This document shows, in pieces, positions 7,660 through 17,905 of a DNA stretch of 64,000 bases (positions are counted from its first letter, which is position 1; the number at the start of each line of letters is the position of its first letter). The position numbers were made by a program, and so were the translations under genes. Where the stretch lies: contig JAPJBO010000432.1 in assembly GCA_030068145.1 (NCBI GenBank), positions 62,001 to 126,000 of the forward strand. The letters are read 5' to 3'. The stretch is from Diplonema papillatum (taxonomy: Eukaryota; Euglenozoa; Diplonemea; Diplonemida; Diplonemidae). The notes below the pieces were generated by a model. The model did no database searches. It saw only the letters and a program-made list of their open reading frames with translations, and had not been told where the DNA came from.

Positions 7660-9612
7660 TCACGAACGCTTCGCCGCTGCTGGTTGGTGTGCCTTCTTCG
7701 TCTTCGCTAACGGTGACTTCCCCGGCGTTCCCAGCGGACGCTTCGGTTGCGTCATGTGGACGTCTTGAGACGGAGCCTCGGCCCGTCCCATCTTCTGCTT
7801 CGTCGGTGTGGCGACGGGCGTCTTCGGCGCCTTCTTCTTGACCGGGGTCCGGTCTACGGGCATCGCCGGGGGTGTCTTCGGCCTCATCGTCGCGACCATC
7901 TCCGTCAGCTTCGCCATCTGAGCACTGAGTGCTGCGATGTCACCTCGCAGCGCGTCGTTCTTCGCGCGTAGCTCCGCGTTCTCCGCCCGGAGCTGTCGCA
8001 CCGCGCCATTGTTGTCGCCCGCGCCCTTCGGTTGCTCGGGTGTGCTCGTCTTTTCCTGACCCTGCCGTCGCAACGCCTCGAGGTACGACGAGACCTTCGG
8101 CGTCCTCTCCGCCCTTGCATCCCACACCTGCGATTTCGGCCGCCGTCCGGACCTGTCTTCCTCGGTCTCGTCATCGACCTTCATCAGCGCTCCTCCCGCG
8201 CTTATCAGTCGATGCGGGGGCGGCTCCTCGCTGGCGACGACGCGCGTGTCCCCATGCGTCTTGCTCCGGTAGGACGCGACTTGGCGACATGTCCATCCCG
8301 CCGCCTTCATGGTCGCCTCAAGATCCGAAGCGGCATCGCGCGCCTGTGCCCCCCTCACCAGGTAATGCATCGCGGGCGGACCCTGCTTCGCCGCCGCTTC
8401 GCCCAGCGATTCCCGCACCCGCTCGGACATGCCGTCTTCGACCCTCACCCCCAGCCGCGCGCGACTACGAGCAAGGCCCAGGCAGCCTTTCCCCTGCGCA
8501 AGCACGAGAGCGCTCTTCAGCGATGCTTCCTCGTCAGCTAGCCACACGACGTCGTTCGTCTCCGACCCCTCCTTCCAGCGCGGTATGCGTAGAAAGAGAC
8601 CCCTCCTGCCCGAAATTCTCAGCAACCTCCCGACCTGCTCCTCTTCGACGCGCACCATCATCTGAAATACGCGGTTTACCCGCCGCACGTTGAACATGCT
8701 GTGCGGACTCAGGTCCACCTTCGCCTCTCCCGCGAGCCGCCTGCACTCCGCCTTCAGCACCCGCCCCCCCGATGGCTCCTGCAGGGCCGCCAACGTCTCT
8801 GCCCCGCACCATCGTGCATCTATCTCGGCGCAAATCAGCACCGTCGATGTCGGCGGGCGGTCAACCTTCTTCACGTCCGCGGGCGCGTACACCACGTCTC
8901 CCTCCGGGGACCTCGTCACGTACCCCGGCAGCACTTTCTCCGCGCCGTCAACTCGGCACACCACGTCCGTCCGCCTGCTGCCCTCCAGAGCCGCCACCGT
9001 GACCACCGCCGAGCCCTCCGGCATCCCTTCACGCCGTATCCTGCGCGCGCTCGCCATGGGCGCGAACGCCACCGTCGCTTCCGCCAGCTCGGTGTGGTCA
9101 ACCACCGGCACTCCCCAGTCTTCCTGCCTCAGCTCTATCCTCGCCTTCCCCGCCCCTCCGACTGCCTTCTCGCCTTCTTGTGCCTTCTTCTGTCCGTCCT
9201 CTTCCATCGCGCGCGCGGCCGTCGGCTTCTTGCCCGGCACCTCTTTCCACCCTCCGTTGCGCTTCTTTTTCTTTTTCCCCTGTTTTCCACCCGACGCCTC
9301 TTGCTTCGCCACGCCGTCCCCGCCGCCGCTGGTTTCGTCGTTCTCACCTGCACTCGCCTTGCCTTTTCCGCCTTTACCGCCCGCTTTCTCTGCATCTGAA
9401 CCCGCGACACCGTCACCGCCGTCGTCCCAGCAGAGCTCGCGCTCATCCCCCTCGTCATCCGCCCAGCTGGGAGCGTTCGTCGTACTCTGCTTCTTCGCGC
9501 CATCCGTCTGAGCCTGCCTTACCAGCCCGCTGACTGCGGCCATCAGATCAGCCATCTGCTTTCCCTGAGCCTGCACCTGGGCGGCGAGTTCCTTGAACCC
9601 CGGATCCGTCAT
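7660..9612 (-). CDS. Retrotransposon ORF1 (nucleic-acid-binding, coiled-coil protein)
   Basis: 650 residues from ATG at 9612. The N-terminus has a heptad-like stretch (FKELAAQVQAQGKQMADLM). A long acidic and Lys-rich low-complexity region follows to about residue 130. The middle (about 150..440) may be globular, but no CCHC knuckle is seen. Near residues 545..590 a leucine-spaced coiled coil (LRAENAELRAKNDALRGDI) is followed by a very basic Lys/Pro tail. This plan fits ORF1 proteins of LINEs, which coat the element RNA as multimers. Its TGA stop (7662..7660) is followed after 15 nt, in the same frame, by the ORF2 ATG. Confidence 0.85.
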   Translation of the reverse strand: MTDPGFKELAAQVQAQGKQMADLMAAVSGLVRQAQTDGAKKQSTTNAPSWADDEGDERELCWDDGGDGVAGSDAEKAGGKGGKGKASAGENDETSGGGDGVAKQEASGGKQGKKKKKRNGGWKEVPGKKPTAARAMEEDGQKKAQEGEKAVGGAGKARIELRQEDWGVPVVDHTELAEATVAFAPMASARRIRREGMPEGSAVVTVAALEGSRRTDVVCRVDGAEKVLPGYVTRSPEGDVVYAPADVKKVDRPPTSTVLICAEIDARWCGAETLAALQEPSGGRVLKAECRRLAGEAKVDLSPHSMFNVRRVNRVFQMMVRVEEEQVGRLLRISGRRGLFLRIPRWKEGSETNDVVWLADEEASLKSALVLAQGKGCLGLARSRARLGVRVEDGMSERVRESLGEAAAKQGPPAMHYLVRGAQARDAASDLEATMKAAGWTCRQVASYRSKTHGDTRVVASEEPPPHRLISAGGALMKVDDETEEDRSGRRPKSQVWDARAERTPKVSSYLEALRRQGQEKTSTPEQPKGAGDNNGAVRQLRAENAELRAKNDALRGDIAALSAQMAKLTEMVATMRPKTPPAMPVDRTPVKKKAPKTPVATPTKQKMGRAEAPSQDVHMTQPKRPLGTPGKSPLAKTKKAHQPAAAKRS

Positions 9613-9792
9613 TGCGCGCTCTCGGGGTTGTACCGCTTGATGTGTACGCGTGTGTGTGTGTGTGTGTGTCGTCGGTCTTCTCTCTTTGTCTTCGTCCTCT
9701 TGATACTTTCTTGGTGCTTCCTTTTACCGGGACGGATCCCGGTGCCGCTCTCCTTCGAGAGTGTCCACGGCAAGACACCAATAAAGTACAGA
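9613..9792 (-). promoter_or_regulatory. Retrotransposon 5' UTR, likely internal promoter region
   Basis: About 180 bp upstream of ORF1, including a (TG)n run at 9651..9669 as seen on the plus strand. LINE elements usually carry their promoter in the 5' UTR; no specific promoter motif is visible. It abuts the 3' end of the second copy with no spacer. Confidence 0.4.
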
Positions 9793-9912
9793 ACGTCAAA
9801 TTAGTAGTAATGAGCCAATTCACCTACCCCCTGATCGAGTGTAATCGAGCGCAATCGTTTGGATTAGAATGCAAAGAATCTGTGGCGATAATCTGCATCG
9901 CCGACGGCGCGG

Positions 9913-12136
9913 TTATCTCTTCGCACGTGATGTGTCATGCTTTCGCCTCTTTAGCTCGTCTTGATCGTCGCGCTCAGGCGCGCGTTTGGTGCTTCGCTTC
10001 TTCTTCGATTGCTCGTCGAGGTTCATCGGTTGCGCGTCGACTTCTGCTTTTTCTCGGCGCCTGGGCGATGGTCGTGGCGCATCGACGCGTCTTTTGCGTC
10101 TTTTCGGTACCGGCTCCGCCGCGGAGTCTGATTGCCGCTTCTTCGCTGGCGTTGGCGCCGTCTTCCCGACCTTCGCTGCTGACGTCGGTGTTGATGTTGC
10201 GGGCTCTCGCTTGCCTTCTGCTGCTTCCTGCAGAATGAACACCACGTTCTCACGCTTCGCCTGTCTCGGCGCTGGCGCGGCGCCCTCCAGCTCCGCCTTC
10301 CTCTTCTTCGATGCTGCTTCTTCTCCTCTCGCCACGGTCGCCCGGTGGTGCCCCTTCCGACAGCACAGTTTGGGCCTTCGACTCCGCAAATCCGCGAGCC
10401 GGCTGCAGTGCGCACACGTCGGCATGCCATGATCAAGGCACCGGTGGTGTCCGTTGCGGCAGCACTCCGCGATCGTCTTGCACGTCGCGCATTGCGTCAG
10501 GCGGTGCTGCGCGCAGAACTTCACCGCAAGGCCGTCGTCTTCCTTGTGGTGGGCCTTACAGCACCACGCCACCGACTTGCCCCGGCGCTTGCAGACGTCG
10601 CACTTCACCTTTTGGTGCTCGTGGCACACCCGCTCACCCCACTTTTCGTGTCGGGGAACCCCTTCCGGCACGTACCACGGATCCCCTCCGACGACTGCCG
10701 ACTTCCTGCCTTTCTTCTTCTCCGTAGCGTCGTTGAACACCGCCCATCTCGCCGCACGCTCCGCCCTTCCACCTCCGTACGTCGGGAAAAGATCCATCCC
10801 CCACGCCTCGCCGTTGAATTCGTGCCGAGCCGTCGTCAGCTGCGTCTCGAGCACTTCCATCGTCTCCGTACCACCACGGAAGATTGGCCTCATCTCGTAC
10901 CCCGTGAGGCACGGCGGGGCTCCCACCGTTCTCAGCGACCCTACCGTCCCCAGTTTCCTTCCCGGCAGAGGCGGTTCGTCGCCGTTTCGCTCCAGCGCAT
11001 CCCCGACGGTTTTCAAAAGCCTCGCGAGTACCCTCGCGCGCATGCTCAACGGTGTCCCGTCCGTCGTTGCTACGACACTGCCCGGCAGATCGAGCCCGGT
11101 GTACACTTCAAAGTCGATGGCGAGCTCCGCTGTCGAAACGTCACCCGCTACCGACCAGCACATCCCATCCAGCCAATGTTGCAGCGCCCGGAACCACCTC
11201 TCTCCTCCGACCGCCGCGAAGGTCCCCGGTCCAGCGATCGCTTCGAAATTCAGTCGGCGCGGGGGGCAGTCGTCGGGGTGCAGTTGTCTCCAGGGGTGGC
11301 CGACCGCCCGGTCTCTTCCTTCCCTCTCCAGCCGTCGTCTCTCGTGCATGACCTCCGCCATGAACGTGTGCAGCACTTCGATGCTGACTCGACTTCCCTT
11401 CGGCAGAATCCCGTGTTCTTGCAGGCACGGGGGCCAAGTCGAGCGATCCGCGCCAACAATTTCGGCATACTGGTGTTGCGCTCGGATCCGTTCGTACGCC
11501 CGGCATTGCCACCAAATGTGGCCCAGGGTTTCCTCCGTCGGCTCGACACAGCGTCTGCACAGCCCGTCACCTCCCCACAGCTTGGCAGCATGTGACTCCG
11601 TCATCACCGACCCAGCCACGACCTCGGCAACGTCCCGTGCAGCCGTCAGCGTTGTCGACGCCTTCAGCCCGTAGGCATTCGTCGCGACGTAGTCTACACC
11701 TGCCCGCACCCCTCCGAAGTCTACCCGCCTCTTCTCAAGCCCCGCTAGCCGCCAGCCGCGAATCACCCTTCTCAGCGTGTGCCCTCGCTCCCCCCTGCTT
11801 TGTCGCACCAGCCCCAGCACGTTCCCTGCCTCGTCCTCGGCGTTGTCGAAATCTTCCGTCCATCGCATACCGAGCTTTTCCGCATGCTCGGCCGCAATAC
11901 CGATCGGTCCCCATGCGCGGATTCTGCTGCCATACGCCTTTCGAACTGTTGCGACGCGGGCCCTCCACGCCGGCCTCCTTCGGCACACTTCTGCGATCAT
12001 GCCGAGCGACCGATACGGCAGCACTGTGTACGGGTCGAGCAAGTGGGCCTTGTTTAGAATGCCCAACACGGCCTCCTGCGCCCGATGCAGCCTCACCGGG
12101 TCCCAGACGCCTCTGAGCAGTGCTGCGGTGAACTTC
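9913..12136 (-). pseudogene. ORF2 3' fragment (post-RT region, CCHC, Cys/His repeats, basic tail)
   Basis: The frame is open through at least 727 residues after the truncation point, starting near KFTAALLRGVWDP. It keeps the CCHC knuckle (CRRCVEPTEETLGHIWWQC), all three Cys/His repeats and the Lys/Arg tail. It lacks a catalytic domain, so it cannot mobilise itself. The long intact frame could reflect recent insertion or constraint on the zinc-binding part. Confidence 0.8.
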
Positions 12137-12142
12137 GTGTGG

Positions 12143-12225
12143 GCAGCGTAATCGAGTGTAATCGAGTGTAATCGACGCGTAATCGAGCTAAAGTCACTTT
12201 CAGGGGGGCTAGGTGAATTGGCTCA
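12143..12225. repeat. TAATCGAG-repeat arm with inverted end motif
   Basis: Contains four TAATCGA(G/C) units, CTTTCAGGGGGG and TAGGTGAATTGGCTCA. A near-identical arm lies at 42915..42996 beside the third retrotransposon copy. The inverse motif TGAGCCAATTCACCTA is at the other ends (about 2020 and 9810). Confidence 0.75.
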
Positions 12226-12409
12226 AGTAAGCACTTTTCAGTAGTTATATGCCTAGTCATTACGCTGTTTTCCAAATGAGTCGTGCAATGTGTTAGCCTA
12301 AAGCCCCCCCTTTCGCGAGAAGAAACGAAACCCTAAGCACCTTCTTTTGACTGTCGTGTCACGAGCTGCGAGTTAATTATTCTCGCTTCCAGTCACCACC
12401 ACCATCAGC

Positions 12410-12480
12410 CTCACAGCCTCAATGGTCAACCGGAGACCCTAAAACACCGAACCTCTAAACCACAATAAACGCTAGAAAAA
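12410..12480 (+). repeat. Family Q/P 3' segment
   Basis: Carries GGTCAACCGGAGACCCTAAAA and an A-rich end, like the tails at 19290, 28630, 39530, 55450 and 60190. It is a short piece just upstream of a GH31 exon. Confidence 0.5.
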
Positions 12481-12554
12481 AGGACTTCCGGCCGAGAACA
12501 CACACTTCTTTGCCAAGAGAAGGGTTCTGAAACGGTCCAAACAAACGCGAACAG

Positions 12555-12716
12555 ATTGCCTTGAGCTCGGACCAGACGGCAGCAGGGGACCTGTACCTTG
12601 ATGACACCCACTCTTTCGAGTACCAGCAAGGAGCCTTTGTCCACCGCCAGTTCACGTTCGCAGACAGTACGCTTTCGTGCACGAAACTCGTCGACAACTC
12701 TCCGTACAGCACACAG
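12555..12716 (+). CDS. GH31 glucosidase II alpha-like exon (visible exon 2)
   Basis: The AG at 12553..12554 opens a phase-0 exon of 54 codons: IALSSDQTAAGDLYLDDTHS, then FEYQQGAFVHRQFTF, ending at CAG before a GTACCG donor. (A/G)xLYLDD(G)xSFxYQxGxFxxRxF is characteristic of the distal C-terminal region of family 31 glucosidases, especially ER glucosidase II alpha. It joins DPITLV of the exon at 431..609 without a phase change. The intron between them is 11,945 bp. Confidence 0.88.
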
Positions 12717-12732
12717 GTACCGTTCCGCGTCT

Positions 12733-12870
12733 TTTTTGTTTTAGCCGCATGCAATGTGTGAGGAAACTGAACCGCCCAAGTAGGTCCTTCTGATCATGAT
12801 CATTTGCAATTTGCCACCTGAAACCACGTCCAGGATTTGGGCAATGCGTGAGGAACCTAAGCCGTACGAG
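12733..12870 (+). repeat. Family B copy (with partial internal duplicate)
   Basis: TTAGCCGCATGCAATGTGTG, then CCGCCCAAGTAGG and GATCATGATCATTTGC, ending near CCACGTCCAGGATTTGG. A second GTGAGGAACC-like partial start follows within the copy. Confidence 0.7.
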
Positions 12871-12939
12871 TAGGTCTGTCCAAGCAATGATTCCACCTGG
12901 GTTAAACAAAACTATAACTCTCAAACACACTCGACGCAG

Positions 12940-13011
12940 TATCCGGGTGATATGAAGTACGAGACGCCTGTCGAGGTGGAGAGAGTTGTCGTCTTCGGGC
13001 TCAACAAGCAG
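12940..13011 (+). CDS. GH31 glucosidase II alpha-like exon (visible exon 3)
   Basis: A 24-codon exon between AG at 12938..12939 and a GTCCGT donor, coding YPGDMKYETPVEVERVVVFG then LNKQ. The ETP..(I/V)ERVV.(F/I)G core matches the strand that follows the LYLDDG region in glucosidase II alpha. Both ends are phase 0. Direct joining to the exon at 19544 keeps the frame, but a short beta-strand segment of 25 to 40 residues is normally present between these parts. Confidence 0.82.
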
Positions 13012-13024
13012 GTCCGTCTTTTTT

Positions 13025-13295
13025 CTTTCTTGAGTGGGATAAACACGCAGTCTATTTCCCTCCGAGGTTTTTTTGTCGCAAACGAATCCCCGTGTGCAGC
13101 GGACGGTGCCCACGGCACACGGCACCAAGCATCCATGCGGAGCATCAAGCTTGTGTAACAGCCAGCGCACACGTATCAGGCTGCCACGCAAACCCACATC
13201 ATCGCACACACACACGTATCAGGTTACCACACAACGCACACACACCCTCTCCGGGAGCTCCCAGTCCGCTGACCTCCGCGGTCTTTGAAAGGTTT
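13025..13295 (+). repeat. Family R copy 1
   Basis: GTGGGATAAACACGCAGTCTA and CCTCTCCGGGAGCTCCC also occur, diverged, at 45420..45590. It is intronic in the GH31 gene. Confidence 0.55.
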
Positions 13296-13561
13296 TTGGG
13301 TGTCATGGGGGGGGCCTTCACGAGGCGACACTGTTGACCGCACCTTGATTGAGTTGCGGTCGCCGATCACCCAACCGCCAGCATCATGTACTTGACGCGA
13401 CGAAGTGCTGCTTAGCAGCCAATGGCCTGTGATGGCTGAGTGCACACCTAAGCAGGGCTGCATCCTCGTGTTGTAGCCGTGTTGTGTATGATCACTATAG
13501 GCACAAACCTTTCGCGACCGTGATTTGACAGTCTGGATTGCGGGGGGGCGGGTCTCCATGA
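13296..13561 (+). repeat. Family F copy 1, left part
   Basis: GGTGTCATGG..CCTTCACGAGGCGACACTG through CTCGTGTTGTAGCCGTGTTG matches 57862..58205. At this locus the family F sequence is interrupted by the 211-bp satellite and resumes at about 16110..16165 (GCAGACGACATATACTACTA). Confidence 0.75.
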
Positions 13562-16140
13562 AGAAGAGAAAAGTACAGCAAGACCTGCCCCCTGCGCCTG
13601 CTGTCTCCGGCTGCTTCGTACAGTAAAGTAAAAGCGACACAAAGTACGTAAAGGAATGAAAACACACTGCCCAGACCCTGCTCTAACAGCACAAAAGGAA
13701 AACCCCCCCTTTCCCCTTCGCCTCACAAGTCAAACGGAAACTTCAAAAACCCGACCGCTTACTACAAGAAACAGTCTAGAAAAGTAAAGCAAGACCTGCC
13801 CCCTGCGCCTGCTGTCTCCGGCTGCTTCGTACAGTAAAGTAAAAGCGACACAAAGTACGTAAAGGAATGAAAACACACTGCCCAGACCCTGCTCTAACAG
13901 CACAAAAGGAAAACCCCCCCTTTCCCCTTCGCCTCACAAGTCAAACGGAGACTTCAAAAAACCGACCGCTTACTACAAGAAACAGTCTAGAAAAGTAAAG
14001 CAAGACCTGCCCCCTGCGCCTGCTGTCTCCGGCTGCTTCGTACAGTAAAGTAAAAGCGACACAAAGTACGTAAAGGAATGAAAACACACTGCCCAGACCC
14101 TGCTCTAACAGCACAAAAGGAAAACCCCTTTCCCCTTCGCCTCACAAGTCAAACGGAGACTTCAAAAAACCGACCGCTTACTTAAAGAAACAGTCTAGAA
14201 AAGTAAAGCAAGACCTGCCCCCTGCGCCTGCTGTCTCCGGCTGCTTCGTACAGTAAAGTAAAAGCGACACAAAGTACGTAAAGGAATGAAAACACACTGC
14301 CCAGACCCTGCTCTAACAGCACAAAAGGAAAACCCCCCCTTTCCCCTTCGCCTCACAAGTCAAACGGAGACTTCAAAAAACCGACCGCTTACTACAAGAA
14401 ACAGTCTAGAAAAGTAAAGCAAGACCTGCCCCCTGCGCCTGCTGTCTCCGGCTGCTTCGTACAGTAAAGTAAAAGCGACACAAAGTACGTAAAGGAATGA
14501 AAACACACTGCCCAGACCCTGCTCTAACAGCACAAAAGGAAAACCCCCCCTTTCCCCTTCGCCTCACAAGTCAAACGGAGACTTCAAAAAACCGACCGCT
14601 TACTACAAGAAACAGTCTAGAAAAGTAAAGCAAGACCTGCCCCCTGCGCCTGCTGTCTCCGGCTGCTTCGTACAGTAAAGTAAAAGCGACACAAAGTACG
14701 TAAAGGAATGAAAACACACTGCCCAGACCCTGCTCTAACAGCACAAAAGGAAAACCCCCCCTTTCCCCTTCGCCTCACAAGTCAAACGGAGACTTCAAAA
14801 AACCGACCGCTTACTACAAGAAACAGTCTAGAAAAGTAAAGCAAGACCTGCCCCCTGCGCCTGCTGTCTCCGGCTGCTTCGTACAGTAAAGTAAAAGCGA
14901 CACAAAGTACGTAAAGGAATGAAAACACACTGCCCAGACCCTGCTCTAACAGCACAAAAGGAAAACCCCCCCTTTCCCCTTCGCCTCACAAGTCAAACGG
15001 AGACTTCAAAAAACCGACCGCTTACTTAAAGAAACAGTCTAGAAAAGTAAAGCAAGACCTGCCCCCTGCGCCTGCTGTCTCCGGCTGCTTCGTACAGTAA
15101 AGTAAAAGCGACACAAAGTACGTAAAGGAATGAAAACACACTGCCCAGACCCTGCTCTAACAGCACAAAAGGAAAACCCCCCCTTTCCCCTTCGCCTCAC
15201 AAGTCAAACGGAGACTTCAAAAAACCGACCGCTTACTACAAGAAACAGTCTAGAAAAGTAAAGCAAGACCTGCCCCCTGCGCCTGCTGTCTCCGGCTGCT
15301 TCGTACAGTAAAGTAAAAGCGACACAAAGTACGTAAAGGAATGAAAACACACTGCCCAGACCCTGCTCTAACAGCACAAAAGGAAAACCCCCCCTTTCCC
15401 CTTCGCCTCACAAGTCAAACGGAGACTTCAAAAAACCGACCGCTTACTTAAAGAAACAGTCTAGAAAAGTAAAGCAAGACCTGCCCCCTGCGCCTGCTGT
15501 CTCCGGCTGCTTCGTACAGTAAAGTAAAAGCGACACAAAGTACGTAAAGGAATGAAAACACACTGCCCAGACCCTGCTCTAACAGCACAAAAGGAAAACC
15601 CCCCCTTTCCCCTTCGCCTCACAAGTCAAACGGAGACTTCAAAAAACCGACCGCTTACTTAAAGAAACAGTCTAGAAAAGTAAAGCAAGACCTGCCCCCT
15701 GCGCCTGCTGTCTCCGGCTGCTTCGTACAGTAAAGTAAAAGCGACACAAAGTACGTAAAGGAATGAAAACACACTGCCCAGACCCTGCTCTAACAGCACA
15801 AAAGGAAAACCCCCCCTTTCCCCTTCGCCTCACAAGTCAAACGGAGACTTCAAAAAACCGACCGCTTACTACAAGAAACAGTCTAGAAAAGTAAAGCAAG
15901 ACCTGCCCCCTGCGCCTGCTGTCTCCGGCTGCTTCGTACAGTAAAGTAAAAGCGACACAAAGTACGTAAAGGAATGAAAACACACTGCCCAGACCCTGCT
16001 CTAACAGCACAAAAGGAAAACCCCCCCTTTCCCCTTCGCCTCACAAGTCAAACGGAGACTTCAAAAAACCGACCGCTTAAGAAACAGTCTAGAAAAGTAA
16101 AGCAAGACCTGCCCCCTGCGCCTGCTGTCTCCGGCTGCTT
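13562..16140. repeat. 211-bp satellite array, about 12 units
   Basis: ACAGTCTAGA recurs at 13771, 13982, 14190, 14401, 14612, 14823, 15034, 15245, 15456, 15667, 15878 and 16084. The period is 211 bp, apart from one 208-bp unit with a short C run and a final 206-bp unit. Units are almost identical; the main variant is CTTACTACAAGAA against CTTACTTAAAGAA. Such homogeneity indicates recent amplification. It lies in a GH31 intron. Confidence 0.97.
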
Positions 16141-16164
16141 CGGCAGACGACATATACTACTACT

Positions 16165-16340
16165 TTCTTTTTGGATAAGCAAAGCTGCTTTGTAGGAAAT
16201 GCTCGGATGGTCGGTGGCAATTTTTATGCAGCGAAGGAGATACTCTGTGGTACAGGAAAATCTGGGGTTGGCCGGGCGTAAGCGCTCAACGAAGAAGACC
16301 CGCACTTTCAGCTGTGCTGTTTCCTCCCCCCCTCCCGAAG
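16165..16340 (+). repeat. Diverged family A copy 2
   Basis: GCTTTGTAGGAAATGCTCGG, then CGGGCGTAAGCGCTCAACGA and a C-rich CCTCCCGAAGGA end. It is clearly related to family A but lacks much of the core. Confidence 0.5.
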
Positions 16341-16479
16341 GAAAACACAATGGAACCAAGTTGTGCTCGCACCGGAACAGGACTGGAAATCCCCATCCAA
16401 AGGACCCACTGATGAGCTCTGACTTTGGATTGGTCTGCGTTCAAGAGCGAAACCCGGGACGAAGAATGAGGTGAATGGA

Positions 16480-16870
16480 AGGAGGAAATATAGAGGTAAG
16501 GGGCAAATACAATACAAACACAATGATTTGTTCGGCGCCGAAGCTTTACCAGCTTCGGCTGACACCATTTGCGCACTTAACCATGGTTAAGAAGACGACT
16601 GAAAGCACAGACACAAAGATAGCTCAAAGCATTTGCAAAATAACACGAAAAGCCTCGAGGCAAAACCCCGTTTTCACAGTTCTTCGCTTAGACCACCGTG
16701 TGTTGCTTTTTCACTCAGGACTTTGACCTGTTGTGTGTGATTTGTCGTGCAGGGGTAGACCCGCATGACCTCACGTCCGTTCAACACGTGGTTCGGTAGT
16801 TACAGTACTTGGGATCCCTCCTTCGGTTCTTTGTCGGGCAGCATCGTCGAGCATTTCCTTTCAATGTAAT
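16480..16870 (-). repeat. Family C copy, interrupted
   Basis: Minus-strand family C: CACGTGTTGAACGGACGTGA, ACACACGGTGGT and the AACAAATCA..TGTGTTTGTATT end. About 145 bp (16530..16675) between CACACGGTGG and the AACAAATCA end matches nothing else here and is probably a later insertion. Confidence 0.6.
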
Positions 16871-17439
16871 AAAACACAGGGGGCTGGTCCCTCAAGGTTT
16901 CATACCCCACTTTGGGAGCTTTACACTCCCCCTTTTTAGACTGTTTCTATTTTGCATCCCTTTCCTAGACGACATCTTCCTCGCAGAAGACTTGACGCTA
17001 GCATCAACCATGCATGAGAGATGCTAGCAACAACCATGCCTGAACATTAAACTAAGCTTTTCCTCCCAGGCCAGTGTTGTCCGCAGACGCGCAGACGTCT
17101 GTGTTTGGTAGCAAGAAAATGCAACCACCGCAGGAAACCGTTGACTTGACCTCTCTTAGATTCGTGCTGCTCCTCATGATCGGGAGTCTGAAAGAAAAAA
17201 GCTGTTCCTTTCGTAATAGAAAAATTACAACGCGTTGTTGACACTAGCCAATTAGCAGTTGGCAGCGGCGGAAAAACTGCAGTTTCAAGGCACTCCCGGC
17301 GTGACACCCGCTTCACGGGGTTTCCTATAGTTGGTATGCTACAATGCCCACACACAGCCTTCCGAGGTGACCGTAGCGGTAGAAGGGCGAACAGCGAAGC
17401 TGGAGACGCACTGGGACGCTGCATCGAAGGTCTGCCTTT
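16871..17439. other. Intronic sequence, no supported feature
   Basis: Short open frames on both strands look accidental. A duplicated GATGCTAGCA segment occurs near 16995..17028. No other repeat family of this window is recognised. Confidence 0.35.
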
Positions 17440-17658
17440 TTGTTTTTGTGCCAGCACCTGCTTTGTAGGAAATACTTGAGGTGGCTGCCAGTTGCGAAAC
17501 CTCAAAGGAGGTACAATAGTGTGGCACTCATCGGCATGCCGATGGCTCCCCGCCATCGCAACTATGTTCCAATCTCAAAGGAGGTAAAAGTGCTGTAGCC
17601 CACACGAAACACAGGTCAATCTGGCGTAAGCGTTCAACAAAAAACACCCACTTCGTAG
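17440..17658 (+). repeat. Family A copy 3 with internal insertion
   Basis: Family A start (GCACCTGCTTTGTAGGAAAT). The core is then interrupted by about 95 bp containing CATCGGCATGCCGATGG, flanked by repeats of TCTCAAAGGAGGTA. The same interrupted version occurs at 50270..50445. Confidence 0.65.
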
Positions 17659-17905
17659 TTGTATTGTTTTCTTGTATAAGCACCTGCTTTGTAGGAAATA
17701 CTTGAGGAGGCTGCCAGTTGCAAAAGATCAAAGGAGGTAAATGTGCTGTAGCCCACACGAAACACAGGTGAATCTGGGTTCCGTGGCTGGGCGTAAGCGT
17801 TCACCAAAAAAGACCCATTTTGTAGTTGTATTGTTTCTCCCTCTAGCCTCCTTCGAAGTAAGCACAAGGCAGCCCCTCGAGTATTTTCCCCCTCTAGCCT
17901 CCTAG
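17659..17905 (+). repeat. Family A copy 4
   Basis: Starts CTTGTATAAGCACCTGCTTT directly after copy 3 and runs through CCTCTAGCCTCCTTCGAAGT to CCCTCGAGTATTTTCC. This gives a tandem pair of A copies. Confidence 0.75.

Larger units (their letters stand above)
2002..9792 (-). mobile_element. Full-length non-LTR (LINE-type) retrotransposon with OTU, APE endonuclease and RT
   Basis: The two-ORF element reads on the minus strand, with a 5' UTR at 9613..9792, ORF1, ORF2 and a short 3' UTR ending near 2002. The 3' end lacks poly(A); it has repeated TAATCGAG-type motifs and the end motif TGAGCCAATTCACCTA, seen on the plus strand at about 2020. Both large ORFs are intact, so this copy looks young. It is much richer in G+C than its surroundings. 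It lies antisense in the first visible intron of the GH31 gene, directly upstream of a second, truncated copy at 9793. Confidence 0.9.
9793..12225 (-). mobile_element. 5'-truncated second copy of the OTU retrotransposon
   Basis: The 3' end (ACGTCAAATTAGTAG, 9793) matches that of the full-length copy at 2002. Homology runs to about 12136, equal to residue 1101 of ORF2, so OTU, endonuclease and RT are missing. Beyond the truncation (12143..12225) lie TAATCGAG repeats and an inverted copy of the 3'-end motif, TAGGTGAATTGGCTCA. Frequent base differences from copy 1 show that it is older or from another lineage. Confidence 0.85.

Noticed and set aside
9651..9669. (TG)n tract as a separate regulatory feature
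   Set aside because: A short simple repeat in the LINE 5' UTR; nothing supports a specific role.
12652..13215. Minus-strand frame of 187 codons across GH31 exons
   Set aside because: It overlaps two confident plus-strand exons and two dispersed repeats, and has no recognisable content.
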